This document shows positions 35,546-45,650 of a DNA stretch of 64,000 nucleotides, in pieces; the stretch's first letter is position 1, and each line of letters opens with the position of its first letter. This DNA is from an uncultured Hyphomicrobiales bacterium (lineage in GTDB: Bacteria > Pseudomonadota > Alphaproteobacteria > Rhizobiales > Ancalomicrobiaceae), in contig CAIYYN010000058.1 in the NCBI GenBank assembly GCA_903930435.1, positions 1-64,000 of the forward strand. The letters are read 5' to 3'. The notes below the pieces were generated by a model. That model was not told the origin of the DNA. It saw only the letters and a program-made list of their open reading frames with translations, and made no database searches. The translations under genes and the position numbers were made by a program.

Positions 35546-37450
35546 GTCCTCGCCGTCGCCGAGACCAAGAAGCAAGCGAACAACCCTGTCAGCGGACTCC
35601 TCGGACGTCTCAGTCGTCGTGTCTAAACGGAGTTCAGGCGCTTCCGGAACCTCATAAGGACTGTCGATGCCTGTGAAATGCTTGAGCTTTCCGGCGCGCG
35701 CCTTCGCATAGAGTCCCTTGACGTCGCGTGCCTCGCAATGGGCGAGTGGTGTGTCGACAAAGATCTCGATGAATTCGCCTGGTCCCATCAGCTCACGTGC
35801 CATTTGCCGTTCAGCCCGGAATGGCGAGATGAAGGACACAAGTACGATCAGTCCCGCATCCGTCATCAGTTTGGCGACCTCACCGACCCGGCGGATGTTT
35901 TCGACGCGGTCCGCATCGGTGAAGCCGAGGTCCTTGTTCAGCCCGTGGCGGATATTGTCGCCATCAAGCAGGAATGTGTGTCGACCGAGTGTATGCAGCT
36001 TCTTTTCAACGATGTTCGCAATCGTTGATTTGCCGGAGCCCGAGAGCCCCGTGAACCACGCGACCTTGGGGTGCTGACCCTTCAGGCTCGCATGTGCTTC
36101 CCGCGTAATGTCGATGGCCTGCCAGTGAACGTTGGTCGCACGACGGAGGCTGTGTGTGATCATGCCTGCGGCGACGGTGGCATTGGAGAAGCGGTCGATC
36201 AGGATGAAGGCACCGGTCTCGCGATTTTCGGCATAGGGATCAATCGCGATTGGCTCGGCGAGCGCCACGTTGACGACGGCAACTTCATTCAGCTTCAGCT
36301 CCTTGGCAGCCAGGTGCTCAAACGAATTGATGTCGATCTTGTATTTCAGTTCGCTGACGGTCGCCGAAACCGATTTGGTCCCGCACTTCAGCAGATAGGC
36401 GCGGCCGGGTAACAGGGCATCTTCATGCATCCAGACGAGGTTTGCGGCGAATTGATCAGTCACTTCCGGTCGCGCATCAACCGAAGCCAGCACATCGCCG
36501 CGCGAGATGTCGATTTCGTCTGCAAGCGTCAGGGTCACCGCATCCCCGGCGGTGGCTTCCGCCAAGTCCCCATCGTAGGTCACGATGCGCGCAAGCTTGC
36601 TGGTCTTGCCGGATTTGGCGACGACGACCGTTTCGCCCGCCCGTATGGTGCCTGACGCAATCGTACCGGAGAAGCCACGAAAATTGAGATCGGGTCGGTT
36701 GACCCACTGCACGCTCATGCGGAAGGGCAGCTTGGTCAGATCGTCGGATGTATCGACCGTTTCGAGGTGCTGGAGGAGAGAGGGGCCATTGTACCACGGC
36801 GTCTTCGGTGATGGCTCCGATACATTGTGGCCAAACCGGGCCGACAACGGGATTGCCTGAACCGTCCTGAAACCAAAATCCTTGGCAAACGACTGGAACT
36901 GGTTCCTGATTTCATTGAACCGATCTTGCGAAAAATCGACGAGGTCGATCTTGTTGACCGCCAGCACCACATGGCGGATCCCGAGCAAAGAGACAATGAA
37001 GGCATGGCGGCGGGTTTGGGTCACGATCCCATGCCGCGCATCGACCAGCAGAACTGCAAGATCCGACGTCGAGGCGCCGGTTGCCATGTTGCGCGTATAT
37101 TGTTCGTGGCCCGGTGTATCGGCTACGATGAACTTGCGCTTGTCGGTGGTGAAGAAGCGATAGGCGACATCGATCGTGATGCCTTGTTCACGTTCTGCCT
37201 CAAGCCCGTCAAGCAAAAGCGCGAGATCAACCTCTTCGCCAGTTGTCCCGTGGCGGCGACTGTCCTTTTCGAGCGCCGAGAAATGATCATCGAAGATCAT
37301 TTTGGTCTCAAACAGCAGCCGACCGATTAATGTCGACTTGCCGTCGTCGACTGACCCGCACGTCAGGAAGCGCAGCAGGCTCTTCTTTTCCTGCTCGCCA
37401 ATATAATCGAGAAACTGGGCGATATCTTTGGAAGCTGGCACGGAATTCAT
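35534..37450 (-). CDS. cysNC: Sulfate adenylyltransferase subunit 1 fused to adenylylsulfate kinase
   Basis: Two-step sulfate activation. The CysN part (about 1-440) is an EF-Tu-like GTPase with GSVDDGKST (32-40), [12 protein letters not shown] and NKIDLVD. The CysC part (about 455-638) has its own P-loop in [14 protein letters not shown] and makes PAPS from APS. The fused form is common in rhizobia and other proteobacteria. CysNC works with CysD, whose stop codon shares one base with this start (TGATG). Confidence 0.96.
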   Translation of the reverse strand: MNSVPASKDIAQFLDYIGEQEKKSLLRFLTCGSVDDGKSTLIGRLLFETKMIFDDHFSALEKDSRRHGTTGEEVDLALLLDGLEAEREQGITIDVAYRFFTTDKRKFIVADTPGHEQYTRNMATGASTSDLAVLLVDARHGIVTQTRRHAFIVSLLGIRHVVLAVNKIDLVDFSQDRFNEIRNQFQSFAKDFGFRTVQAIPLSARFGHNVSEPSPKTPWYNGPSLLQHLETVDTSDDLTKLPFRMSVQWVNRPDLNFRGFSGTIASGTIRAGETVVVAKSGKTSKLARIVTYDGDLAEATAGDAVTLTLADEIDISRGDVLASVDARPEVTDQFAANLVWMHEDALLPGRAYLLKCGTKSVSATVSELKYKIDINSFEHLAAKELKLNEVAVVNVALAEPIAIDPYAENRETGAFILIDRFSNATVAAGMITHSLRRATNVHWQAIDITREAHASLKGQHPKVAWFTGLSGSGKSTIANIVEKKLHTLGRHTFLLDGDNIRHGLNKDLGFTDADRVENIRRVGEVAKLMTDAGLIVLVSFISPFRAERQMARELMGPGEFIEIFVDTPLAHCEARDVKGLYAKARAGKLKHFTGIDSPYEVPEAPELRLDTTTETSEESADRVVRLLLGLGDGEDWVI

Positions 37451-38358
37451 CAGAAATAACCCTCGCGCTTCTTCTTTTCCATGGAGCCGGCTTCATCATG
37501 ATCAATGAGCCGTCCCTGCCGCTCGGAGGTCCGGGCGATCAGCATTTCGCGGACAATTTCCGGCAATGTGGCAGCATCTGACTCTACCGCGCCGGTCAGG
37601 GGATAACAGCCGAGCGTGCGGAAGCGGACCAATTTCATGTCCGGCGTTTCGCCATCATTGAGGGGTAGCCGCTCATCGTCTACCATGAGCAGCATGCCAC
37701 CGCGCTCAACAACGGGGCGCTCCTTGGCGAAATAGAGCGGGACGATGGGGATATTTTCCGCAAGAATGTATTGCCAGATATCGAGTTCGGTCCAGTTTGA
37801 CAGGGGGAACGCCCGGATGGACTCGCCCTTGGCGACGCGGGCGTTGTAAAGCTGCCAAAGTTCCGGACGCTGGCTCTTGGGATCCCAGCTGTGATTGGCT
37901 GTGCGGAACGAAAACACACGCTCCTTGGCGCGCGATTTTTCCTCATCACGCCGAGCACCGCCAAAGGCCGCATCAAACCCGTATTTCGTCAGCGCTTCCT
38001 TCAGCGCCTCGGTCTTCATCACATGGGTGTAGTAATTTGATCCGTGGGAAAAGGGCGTAATCCCGGCGGCACGGCCCGCCTCATTGGTGTGGACGATCAG
38101 ATCCAGCCCCAGCCGCTTCACCGTCTCATCGCGAAACGTGATCATCTCCCGGAATTTCCACGTCGTATCGACATGCAACAACGGGAAGGGCAGCTTCGAG
38201 GGATAGAAGGCCTTGATCGCCAGATGCAGCATCACCGCCGAATCCTTGCCGATCGAATAAAGCATCACCGGGTTGGAAAATTCGGCCGCAACCTCGCGGA
38301 TAATCCGTATGCTCTCCGCTTCCAGGCGTTTGAGATGGGATTGGCGATCCGTCGTCAA
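37450..38358 (-). CDS. cysD: Sulfate adenylyltransferase subunit 2
   Basis: Forms APS from ATP and sulfate as a complex with CysN. The 302 residues match the family. The PP-loop is [13 protein letters not shown] near 36-48, followed by [13 protein letters not shown] and the C-terminal [13 protein letters not shown]. The protein probably starts at a TTG (38358) with AAGGA upstream and begins [16 protein letters not shown], the usual family start. No cysH or CysB-type regulator is in view. Confidence 0.96.
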   Translation of the reverse strand: MTTDRQSHLKRLEAESIRIIREVAAEFSNPVMLYSIGKDSAVMLHLAIKAFYPSKLPFPLLHVDTTWKFREMITFRDETVKRLGLDLIVHTNEAGRAAGITPFSHGSNYYTHVMKTEALKEALTKYGFDAAFGGARRDEEKSRAKERVFSFRTANHSWDPKSQRPELWQLYNARVAKGESIRAFPLSNWTELDIWQYILAENIPIVPLYFAKERPVVERGGMLLMVDDERLPLNDGETPDMKLVRFRTLGCYPLTGAVESDAATLPEIVREMLIARTSERQGRLIDHDEAGSMEKKKREGYF

Positions 38359-38509
38359 TGCAATGTTCCTTCACGGCTAACATGTCTTGTGCCAGACGAT
38401 CTAGGAAGAAATCGCAACTCAAACAAGCGGAAAGCTGTCCGGCGAGTACAGTAAAACCGGAGTTTTTCCTCCATTTGGAACAGGAGAGAACCAGGTTCTA
38501 GTCGGGCTA

Positions 38510-38534
38510 AAAATCTATCAAGTTAGTAGATTTT
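38510..38534 (-). terminator. AT-rich hairpin just past cysQ
   Basis: AAAATCTA (38510-38517) and TAGATTTT (38527-38534) are perfect 8-base arms around a 9-base loop, beginning five bases past the cysQ stop. Read on the minus strand the 3' arm ends in a run of five Ts, so it can act as an intrinsic terminator although the stem is AT-rich. Confidence 0.55.
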
Positions 38535-38538
38535 AGGA

Positions 38539-39375
38539 TCAGATGCTCGCCGCAGATAGAGCCGGCAAGTCACCGTCGGCGATGTGTCCAACGGCCATGA
38601 ACCAGGGATTTGTAAAATCCTTGACCGGGCCAGAGCCATGCTTGCCATAGGCCAGCGGGTGCCCATCCAGAGTGACCACGCGGCCACCGGCTGCGCGCAA
38701 AATTGCATCGCCAGCTGCCGTATCCCATTCCATCGTTGTGCCCAGTCTCGGGTAGAAGTCAGCCACGCCCTCGGCAATCCGACAAAACTTGAGGGATGAA
38801 CCCGCTGAAATCCGTTCGGCAACGGGGAGCCTTTGCAGGAGATCCTCGGTCTCCGGTCCACAATGGCTTCGGCTGGCCAGGACCGTAAGGCCACCTTCGG
38901 GGATCTCGCGAACCCGCGCGGCCTGCCAATCTGTAATGGCCCCTTTCACGACGTTCGCGACGCCTGCGCCTGCACCGACCACGCCCGCATAGACAAGGCC
39001 GAGCACCGGGGCATAGACGACGCCCGCGACCGGATGGCTGCCCTCGATCAATGCGATATTGACCGTGAACTCTCCATTGCGGGCAACAAACTCGCGGGTC
39101 CCGTCGAGTGGATCGACGAGGATGAATCGGTCACTCGTCAGTTCAGGTCGCCCCCCGGCTGAGACGGCTTCTTCGGCGACCACGGGCACCCCGGGCAACA
39201 AGTCTGCCAGCTTCTCAAGGATGATCGCTTCAGCCCGTTGATCAGCCTCGGTGACGGGGCTCGCGTCGTCCTTGTGATCGACGCTGAAGTCGGTCGAATA
39301 GACCTCCATGATGGCAGCGCCGGCCAACAGGGCTGCATCGATCAAGCCACTCAGGATGTCATCGGATACCGGCAT
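38539..39375 (-). CDS. cysQ: 3'(2'),5'-bisphosphate nucleotidase
   Basis: Removes PAP, the by-product of PAPS use, protecting sulfate assimilation. It is an inositol-monophosphatase-fold enzyme. The metal site is seen in VVAEEAVSAGG, LVDPLDGTREF and the C-terminal MEWDTAAGDAILRAAGG, all intact. From the ATG at 39375 it has 278 residues and starts MPVSDDILSGLIDAA, with GAAGG eight bases upstream. A TTG at 39444 would add 23 residues and has no ribosome site. It sits upstream of cysD on the same strand but is separated by a likely terminator. Confidence 0.92.
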   Translation of the reverse strand: MPVSDDILSGLIDAALLAGAAIMEVYSTDFSVDHKDDASPVTEADQRAEAIILEKLADLLPGVPVVAEEAVSAGGRPELTSDRFILVDPLDGTREFVARNGEFTVNIALIEGSHPVAGVVYAPVLGLVYAGVVGAGAGVANVVKGAITDWQAARVREIPEGGLTVLASRSHCGPETEDLLQRLPVAERISAGSSLKFCRIAEGVADFYPRLGTTMEWDTAAGDAILRAAGGRVVTLDGHPLAYGKHGSGPVKDFTNPWFMAVGHIADGDLPALSAASI

Positions 39376-39462
39376 GAACGGGCCTTCAGCTCTTTCAACA
39401 ACGAAATGGTCGTTGGCGATAGCATCGGAGACCGGCTTCGACAACGAAAGGAGGTGATATGA

Positions 39463-39729
39463 TCACCCGGCACTCCTGGCGATGATGGCCAAAGCATGCA
39501 CACCGCCTGCGAGTTCATCTTTCAGCGCCAGATTGATCATTCGATGTTGATCGACTCTCGATTTTCCCGCGAATGCCGCGCTCTCGATGATCACCCGGAA
39601 ATGGGTCTCAACCCGCCCGGCATGCACGCCGTGATGTCCCTTGTGCTGGTCGGATTCATCGATGACTTCGAGCTTTGCAGGCTTGAAGGTCTCGGTCAAA
39701 ATATGAAAGATTCGGTCGCGAGCTGTCAT
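39463..39729 (-). CDS. bolA: BolA family protein
   Basis: An 88-residue BolA-type protein with the class II KH-like fold. These partner monothiol glutaredoxins in iron-sulfur trafficking or sensing, and some act in DNA binding. The conserved histidine-bearing segments HKGHHGVHAGRVETHF and RVDQHRMINLALKDEL are typical. It lies 18 bases upstream of the outer cysQ start on the same strand and is divergent from the J-domain gene, a pairing often seen in Rhizobiales. Confidence 0.92.
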   Translation of the reverse strand: MTARDRIFHILTETFKPAKLEVIDESDQHKGHHGVHAGRVETHFRVIIESAAFAGKSRVDQHRMINLALKDELAGGVHALAIIARSAG

Positions 39730-39839
39730 GTCTGGGTAGTTAGCATGATGGCTTCGGTGCGTGAAGGCCTAACAAAGCATCACGCTTGATCGCAGAACAT
39801 GTCTTGCCCTGCCGAGCGGAGCACACCATAACTGTGCCA

Positions 39840-40442
39840 ATGAAACCCGATTCCAAGATATTTGACCGGATCCGAGTCAAACCCGATCCAGAACGCCTCC
39901 GTCGTCAGCAATTGCCGACATGCGAATGGGCGGGATGTGAAAACGCAGCGACGCACAAGGCGCCAAAGGGGCGTGGCGCGGAAGGCCTGTTCCATAATTT
40001 CTGCATCGATCACGTCCGCGAATATAACAAGACCTACAACTACTTCGCTGGCATGAAAGAAGAGGCAGTCGCTGCCTATCACAAGGATTCCCTGACCGGC
40101 CACCGTCCAACCTGGACCATGGGCGTCAATGCGCGCAGCTGGGTCAAGTCGAATGCGGGCGACGAAAACGCCCCAGATCCGTCTGTTGTGTTGCGCAGGG
40201 CGCGAGCCCGCCGCACGCCTAATCCCGAGCCTCCGCGCCGCAAGCTCAAGTCGCTGGAAGTGAAGTCACTGGAGGTCCTGTCGCTGACGGAGACTGCAAC
40301 TGGCCCGGAAATCAAGTCACGCTTCAAGGAACTGGTGAAGCGCCACCATCCCGATGCCAATGGCGGCGACCGCTCAAGTGAAGATTTGCTGCAGGAGATC
40401 ATCAGAGCCTACAATCATCTGAAGTCAGTCGGCCTTTGCTGA
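39840..40442 (+). CDS. J-domain (DnaJ-like) protein
   Basis: About 200 residues from the ATG at 39840 (MKPDSKIFDRIRVKPDPE). The N-terminal part has a conserved CEWAGCENAATHKAPKG segment with cysteines and histidines that may bind metal. The C-terminal J domain (about 145-200) has the HPD motif in KRHHPDANGGDRSSE, so it should stimulate an Hsp70 ATPase. There is no G/F-rich or substrate-binding region of full DnaJ, so it is a specialised co-chaperone. Its position between bolA and cobS is conserved in Rhizobiales; the client is unknown. Confidence 0.85.
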   Translation: MKPDSKIFDRIRVKPDPERLRRQQLPTCEWAGCENAATHKAPKGRGAEGLFHNFCIDHVREYNKTYNYFAGMKEEAVAAYHKDSLTGHRPTWTMGVNARSWVKSNAGDENAPDPSVVLRRARARRTPNPEPPRRKLKSLEVKSLEVLSLTETATGPEIKSRFKELVKRHHPDANGGDRSSEDLLQEIIRAYNHLKSVGLC

Positions 40443-40701
40443 TCGGTTTGGGCGTGTTGTGTGCCTGGTGCATGGCACGCCAGCCCGGAATATCGCGTGT
40501 CAGATCAGGTTTCGGTACTTTCAGGACTTCACGTTCTGATCGTTTCCCGGCATAACGGACGGATTGGACCCGGCTTTTGGTGTCGTGGTACCAGAATAAC
40601 TGAACGATAGGGCCCGCTTGGAACGAGTGATCGTCCTGACTTTGTGTTTGTGTGGGTGACGGAATTCCCTCGCGACAGGCGACAGTCGCTTCGCGGGGCA
40701 C
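40402..40701 (-). CDS. Possible small protein opposite the J-domain / cobS gap (uncertain)
   Basis: A 99-codon minus-strand frame that fills the 270-base gap between the J-domain gene and cobS and overlaps the former by 41 bases. Its C-terminal 70 residues look protein-like in composition ([20 protein letters not shown], later [13 protein letters not shown]). I do not recognise a family. The start would be a GTG at 40701 with no visible ribosome site. It may be chance. Confidence 0.2.
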   Translation of the reverse strand: MPREATVACREGIPSPTQTQSQDDHSFQAGPIVQLFWYHDTKSRVQSVRYAGKRSEREVLKVPKPDLTRDIPGWRAMHQAHNTPKPISKGRLTSDDCRL

Positions 40702-40712
40702 ATGGAGGCAAG

Positions 40713-41699
40713 ATGAACGCGCTAGACAAGTCCCACAGTGGCCTGCCCGATACGACAGTTTCCGTCGCCAAGGTCTTTGGTTTTGCGACCGAATTGCAGG
40801 TTCCGGCCTATCTTGACCGGACCGAGCATGTCCCCGACGCTGATCCCGACTATCTGTTTGACCGAGATACCACGCTCGCCATTCTGGCTGGCTTTGCCCG
40901 AAACCGGCGCGTCATGGTGTCGGGTTATCATGGCACTGGCAAGTCGACGCACATCGAACAGGTTGCATCCCGCCTGAACTGGCCTTGCGTTCGTGTCAAT
41001 CTCGACAGTCACATCAGCCGTATCGACCTGATCGGCAAGGATGCGATCGTTTTGAAGGAAGGCAAGCAGGTCACGGAGTTCCGTGATGGCATTCTGCCGT
41101 GGGCCTACCAGAACAACATCGCGCTTGTGTTCGACGAATACGACGCCGGTCGACCGGATGTCATGTTCGTGATCCAGCGCGTTCTGGAATCCTCGGGCCG
41201 GTTGACGCTTCTGGACCAGAGCCGGGTCATTCGGCCTCACCCCTGCTTCCGCCTGTTTGCAACTGCCAATACGATTGGTCTCGGCGATACCTCCGGCCTT
41301 TATCATGGCACGCAGCAGATCAACCAGGCGCAGATGGACCGCTGGTCAATCGTGGTGAGCCTGAATTACCTGCCGCACGACAAGGAAGTCGATATCGTCC
41401 TGGCCAAGGCACAAGGCTTCCGCACAGCCAAGGGCAAGGACGAAGTCTCCAAGATGGTCCGTGTTGCCGACATGACGCGCAACGCGTTCATCAATGGCGA
41501 GATCTCGACCGTGATGAGCCCGCGTACCGTGATCACCTGGGCCGAAAACGCCGAGATCTTTGGCGATATCGGCTTTGCCTTCCGCGTGACGTTCCTCAAC
41601 AAGTGTGATGAAACGGAACGCCAGAAGGTGGCTGAGTTCTATCAACGCTGCTTCGGCAAGGAGTTGCCGGAATCTGCACTCAATGTTGTGTTGAGCTAA
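40713..41699 (+). CDS. cobS: Aerobic cobaltochelatase subunit CobS
   Basis: AAA+ ATPase subunit of the CobN-CobS-CobT complex, which inserts cobalt into hydrogenobyrinic acid diamide in aerobic cobalamin synthesis. It has 328 residues from the ATG at 40713, which has GGAGG five bases ahead. Walker A is in [15 protein letters not shown], Walker B in [12 protein letters not shown], and sensor 1 in LFATANTIG. An in-frame start further upstream would add 23 poorly supported residues. It is followed 22 bases later by cobT; cobN is not in the window. Confidence 0.96.
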   Translation: MNALDKSHSGLPDTTVSVAKVFGFATELQVPAYLDRTEHVPDADPDYLFDRDTTLAILAGFARNRRVMVSGYHGTGKSTHIEQVASRLNWPCVRVNLDSHISRIDLIGKDAIVLKEGKQVTEFRDGILPWAYQNNIALVFDEYDAGRPDVMFVIQRVLESSGRLTLLDQSRVIRPHPCFRLFATANTIGLGDTSGLYHGTQQINQAQMDRWSIVVSLNYLPHDKEVDIVLAKAQGFRTAKGKDEVSKMVRVADMTRNAFINGEISTVMSPRTVITWAENAEIFGDIGFAFRVTFLNKCDETERQKVAEFYQRCFGKELPESALNVVLS

Positions 41700-41721
41700 C
41701 GACTTTCAAAGCGGGCGCAGC

Positions 41722-43644
41722 ATGGCCAATCCTCGGGACAAGACAACCCAGCCGATCGAAGCGTTCAAGGAGGCGGTCGCCTCCTGCATTCGCGCAATCG
41801 CCAAGAAACCGGACCTCGAGGTCGCCTTCGCCAGTGATCGTGCGAGTGCGACAGACTCGCGGATCCGATTGCCCGAACCGCCGCGCAAGATGAGCGCCCG
41901 TGATGCGTCGATCCTGCGGGGCATGGGCGACAGCATGGCCTTGCGGATTGCCTGTCACGATGCTGCCGTGCATCGCTCGCTTGCGCCCATTGGTGAAAAT
42001 GCCCGTGCCATTTATGAAGCGGTGGAACAGGCGCGTTGTGAATCCATCGGAAGTCGCAGAATGGCGGGCGTCGGTGAGAATCTCGCCACCATGCTCGATG
42101 ATCGTTATGTCCGGGCCAATTACGCCGACATCACGGATCGCGGTGAAGCGCCGCTGGAAGAGGCTGTGTCTCTGATGGTGCGTGAACGGCTTACGGGCCG
42201 TGCTCCGCCGCAAAGTGCGGCGAAGGTCGTAGATCTCTGGCGGCAGTGGATCGAGACCAAGGCAGGCGCAAAGCTCGATCGCCTGGAAGAGACAATTGAA
42301 GATCAAAGGGGCTTTGCCAACGCGGTGCGCGACCTTCTGTCATCGCTCGATATGAGCGAGGAGCTTGGGTCTGAGCCTGAAGAGGGCGAAGACGACAGCG
42401 ACGGCGATAGTGGCGACGAAAATCAGGAACCGGACGAGGGGACTCCTGATCAGGACGAGGCGTCTGACTCCGCCGAGACCCAGGAAGCCGAATCCTCTGG
42501 CGATGAACAGGACGTCGGCGATACTGAAGCCTCGGAAACCTCGTCCGAGGAAATGTCAGACGAGGAATCGACTGAGGGCGAGGAAGTCGGCGAGGCCCGG
42601 CGTCCCGAGGCTGGTCCTGTCGGTGATATCTCCAAGAGCGATTACAAGGCGTTCACGACCAAGTTCGACGAAGAGATCCGCGCAGAAGATCTCTGCGAAG
42701 TGCCAGAGCTCGAGCGTCTGCGCGGGTTCCTCGACAAGCAGCTCCAGAACCTTGCAGGCGCTGTCTCACGTCTGGCGAACCGCCTGCAGCGCCGCCTGAT
42801 GGCACAGCAGAACCGGTCCTGGCAGTTTGACCTCGAAGAAGGCATTCTGGATACGGCGCGGCTCAACCGGATCGTGATCGATCCCATGTATCCGCTCTCC
42901 TTCAAACGGGAGAAGGATACGGACTTCCGCGATACCGTTGTGACCTTGCTGATCGACAACTCAGGCTCCATGCGCGGTCGCCCGATTACGGTTGCGGCGA
43001 CGTCAGCTGATATTCTGGCCCGCACCCTTGAGCGTTGCGGCGTCAAGGTCGAGATCCTCGGGTTCACGACGCGCGCCTGGAAGGGTGGTCAGTCTCGGGA
43101 AGCCTGGCTTGCCGCCGGAAAGCCCGCTGCACCTGGACGTCTGAACGATTTGCGTCACATCATCTACAAATCCGCCGATGCACCTTGGCGTCGGGCGCGG
43201 CGCAATCTCGGATTAATGATGCGCGAGGGCCTGCTTAAGGAGAACATCGATGGTGAGGCGCTCGATTGGGCGCACAAGCGGCTCCTGTCGCGACCGGAAA
43301 GCCGACGCATCCTCATGATGATTTCCGACGGCGCGCCGGTCGACGATTCCACGCTTTCGGTCAATTCCGGGAACTACCTGGAAAAGCACCTGCGGTGGGT
43401 GATCGAGGAAATCGAGACAAGATCGCCGGTTGAGCTGATCGCGATTGGTATCGGGCATGACGTCACCCGTTATTATCGGCGGGCCGTGACCATTGTCGAT
43501 GCGGAAGAACTGGCCGGTGCAATGACGGACCAACTCGCCTCGCTGTTCGACGACAGGCCGACCGCCAAGGCCACGCCAAGTTCTGCCGGAGCAGCGAAGG
43601 CAAGCGCCTTCGGGGCTGACGCGCGACGCAAGGTGGTCGGCTAG
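41722..43644 (+). CDS. cobT: Aerobic cobaltochelatase subunit CobT
   Basis: The third subunit of the chelatase, 640 residues. The N-terminal helical region (about 1-210) is followed by a very acidic linker (about 212-300, mostly Asp, Glu and Ser), then a von Willebrand factor A domain with the metal-site motif [11 protein letters not shown] (near 412) and a late [14 protein letters not shown]. CobT and CobS form the ring chaperone that powers CobN. cobST pairing is standard. Confidence 0.96.
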   Translation: MANPRDKTTQPIEAFKEAVASCIRAIAKKPDLEVAFASDRASATDSRIRLPEPPRKMSARDASILRGMGDSMALRIACHDAAVHRSLAPIGENARAIYEAVEQARCESIGSRRMAGVGENLATMLDDRYVRANYADITDRGEAPLEEAVSLMVRERLTGRAPPQSAAKVVDLWRQWIETKAGAKLDRLEETIEDQRGFANAVRDLLSSLDMSEELGSEPEEGEDDSDGDSGDENQEPDEGTPDQDEASDSAETQEAESSGDEQDVGDTEASETSSEEMSDEESTEGEEVGEARRPEAGPVGDISKSDYKAFTTKFDEEIRAEDLCEVPELERLRGFLDKQLQNLAGAVSRLANRLQRRLMAQQNRSWQFDLEEGILDTARLNRIVIDPMYPLSFKREKDTDFRDTVVTLLIDNSGSMRGRPITVAATSADILARTLERCGVKVEILGFTTRAWKGGQSREAWLAAGKPAAPGRLNDLRHIIYKSADAPWRRARRNLGLMMREGLLKENIDGEALDWAHKRLLSRPESRRILMMISDGAPVDDSTLSVNSGNYLEKHLRWVIEEIETRSPVELIAIGIGHDVTRYYRRAVTIVDAEELAGAMTDQLASLFDDRPTAKATPSSAGAAKASAFGADARRKVVG

Positions 43645-43742
43645 GCTCGGAGCCTGGAACGAACAAAATCGGGAGCGTGGAGGAAATTCCCTTGCGCTCA
43701 AAGCGATCCATCCCCGAACGGAGTGCGCTGTTCGCATCCCGA

Positions 43743-43763
43743 ATTTGAATAGGGGATTCAAAT
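43743..43763. promoter_or_regulatory. Perfect 8-base dyad upstream of the first DUF3108 gene
   Basis: ATTTGAAT (43743-43750) and ATTCAAAT (43756-43763) are exact inverted arms around AGGGG, about 160 bases before the DUF3108 start. It has the same 8-5-8 layout as the dyad at 217-237 but different bases. Its AT-rich arms suggest an operator rather than a terminator. The rest of the 279-base gap after cobT shows nothing else clear. Confidence 0.5.
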
Positions 43764-43923
43764 CGCAGTACCGATGGACTAGACAGGCTCTTATCATCGG
43801 GATGTTCAGATGATTCGACGGGAATGACGGGTGCTTTTCGCTCGCGGAGCCGTTTTCGTGACTTCAAGTCTGGAATCCTTACGCAGAGCGACGCCGGTCT
43901 GCTTGCAATCGAAGAGGGCCGAG

Positions 43924-44919
43924 ATGCCGGGCAGATTAGTGGTAGCATTCGGCTCAGCCAGGATCAGGTTGATGGCCTTCGGTCTCTCGGCGCTTGTTGC
44001 TTTGGGGGCTCCCCTCACAACGGCCCTTGCAGATGATTTGACCGTCGATGCGGAATATTCCGCGAGCATAAGTGGTTTCCCGATCGCGACCGGTACACTT
44101 CGCTTTACTCTGAGTGGTCAGACCTATGACGCCCAGATTAAAGCGCAAGTGAGCGGTCTGGCGGGTCTCATCACAAGTCGTTCAGCGGTCGGAGAAGCAT
44201 CGGGTCGCGCAGAACCCGGCCATATCTCACCTGAAGCCTATTCGCTTTCGATTCAGGGTGGTCAGTCGGTTAACGAAGTTGCGGAGACTTTTTCCAACAA
44301 CAAGGTCGTTGCGCTCGCGGCCACCGAACTGCACCTCGCCGGGTGGGAGGATCGGGTTCCGCTGTTGCCGTCCCATAAACAGGGCGTTGTCGACCCCTTG
44401 AGTGCGTTTGTCATTCCCATGCAGCCGGGTCGTGACAATCTGACCCCCGCCGTGTGCAATCGCACGCTCAAGATCTTTGATGGCCGGGTCCGCTATGACC
44501 TGCGCCTGGTGTTTGGCGCTCACAATGACGTCAGTGGAGATGCCGGTTCCTACTCCGGACCTGCTATTGTTTGTGCCGTCGCCTATCGCCCTATCGCAGG
44601 CCAGAGAATTCTGTCGGCTGAGCAGCAGAAGTTCGAGAATAACATCGAATTCTCGATCTGGTTTGTTCCAGTGGGTTCCACAGGCATTCTCCTGCCCCAC
44701 CGCGTCGTGATCGAAACGCAGTCAGGGCTTCTGGTTGTCAACGCAAGCCGGTTTGTCGTGCATGGTAGCGATCCAGTGGTTGCATCTGCCGCCAATGCCA
44801 AGCCTGCTGAAAATAGCTGGGCGGCGAAGCATCACCATTACCGTCGGCACAAAATCGATCCTGCAGCCGATGACACTGGCGCCATACAACCGACTGCTAC
44901 ACCAAAGCCCGCAAATTGA
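43924..44919 (+). CDS. Exported DUF3108 family protein (first of two)
   Basis: About 331 residues with a signal peptide ending near TTALA. The mature part matches the DUF3108 pattern: DLTVDAEYSASISGFPIATG, a middle GVVDPLSAFVIPM and CNRTLKIFDGRVRYDLRL. These are periplasmic or outer-membrane-associated beta-rich proteins of unknown role. The C terminus is His- and Pro-rich (KHHHYRRHK). I chose the ATG at 43924 because GAGGG lies six bases before it and it starts directly with the signal sequence; an earlier in-frame ATG at 43831 adds 31 residues without signal character. It follows cobT and faces rpmB. Confidence 0.75.
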   Translation: MPGRLVVAFGSARIRLMAFGLSALVALGAPLTTALADDLTVDAEYSASISGFPIATGTLRFTLSGQTYDAQIKAQVSGLAGLITSRSAVGEASGRAEPGHISPEAYSLSIQGGQSVNEVAETFSNNKVVALAATELHLAGWEDRVPLLPSHKQGVVDPLSAFVIPMQPGRDNLTPAVCNRTLKIFDGRVRYDLRLVFGAHNDVSGDAGSYSGPAIVCAVAYRPIAGQRILSAEQQKFENNIEFSIWFVPVGSTGILLPHRVVIETQSGLLVVNASRFVVHGSDPVVASAANAKPAENSWAAKHHHYRRHKIDPAADDTGAIQPTATPKPAN

Positions 44920-44948
44920 CCGTCTTTAGTTGAGTTTTGATACAACGC

Positions 44949-44981
44949 AAAAAAGACCGCAATCCCTAGGGAATGCGGTCT
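44949..44981 (-). terminator. Rho-independent terminator after rpmB
   Basis: AGACCGCA (44954-44961) and TGCGGTCT (44974-44981), plus inner TCCC and GGGA, form a long stem. Read on the minus strand it is followed by six Ts (complement of 44949-44954). It lies about 22 bases past the rpmB stop. Confidence 0.85.
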
Positions 44982-45003
44982 CTTGAACTTTGGGTTGTCT
45001 CAA

Positions 45004-45303
45004 TCAGGCAGCGACGACAGTTGCCGCAAGCTTGCGAACAATCTCACGCTTCGTCAGCAACGCGCGTGGCGACAATTCGCTGTCATCTGCCTTCACGAGG
45101 TAAGCGTCGAGGCCGCCACGATGTTCGACCGAACGCAAGGCTGCTGCCGACACCTTGAAGTGCAGGGATTCGCCGAGCGCATCAGAGATCAATGTGACGT
45201 TGACCAGATTCGGCAGATACCGACGCTTGGTCTTGTTGTTGGAGTGGCTGACATTGTGTCCGCTCTGGACACCCTTGCCGCTGAGTTCGCAGCGCCGGGC
45301 CAT
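45004..45303 (-). CDS. rpmB: Large ribosomal subunit protein bL28
   Basis: A 99-residue ribosomal protein with the N-terminal signature [20 protein letters not shown] and the basic [12 protein letters not shown]. It is longer than E. coli L28 by a C-terminal helix (about 78-99), as is usual in alphaproteobacteria. It is transcribed alone, opposite to both DUF3108 genes, with its own promoter and terminator. Confidence 0.98.
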   Translation of the reverse strand: MARRCELSGKGVQSGHNVSHSNNKTKRRYLPNLVNVTLISDALGESLHFKVSAAALRSVEHRGGLDAYLVKADDSELSPRALLTKREIVRKLAATVVAA

Positions 45304-45650
45304 GATAGTCGTCCTTCATTTCAATTGGGAGCCGAGGAGGGACTGCGTTTGTCGCAACCCCTGCGCATCCAACCCACAAGGTGTCTGGAAAGTCGGTCTT
45401 CTATATTGACACCCCCCCAGCACGTCAAGGCTCATGTCGACAAGAATCAGGTCTGCATGAAGAATTCCTGTGGGATCGAACAAAATCTGGACCAATTCAT
45501 CGTCGACTCTGGTCATATATTAATGAACTGGTAACCTGACGGCTTAGCGTTGGTTCGGACTGCGCCAAACCTTCGAAACTGCTTGACAGGCTGGTCTCAG
45601 CCTTTGTTGCCCTTGATACAGTCCGCCCAGTGCATTTGGAGACGAGAAAC
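45304..45650. other. Divergent region between rpmB and the second DUF3108 gene
   Basis: 347 bases with no supported gene. It holds the rpmB promoter at 45400-45428 and, nearer the DUF3108 gene, TTAATGAACTGGTAAC around 45522, one base away from a CtrA box. A TTGACA at about 45581 has no good -10 partner. Confidence 0.55.
45400..45428 (-). promoter_or_regulatory. Sigma-70 promoter for rpmB
   Basis: On the minus strand TTGACG (45428-45423), exactly 17 bases, then TATAGA (45405-45400). This is close to consensus and about 97 bases before the rpmB ATG. The spacer contains a run of seven Gs. Confidence 0.65.
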
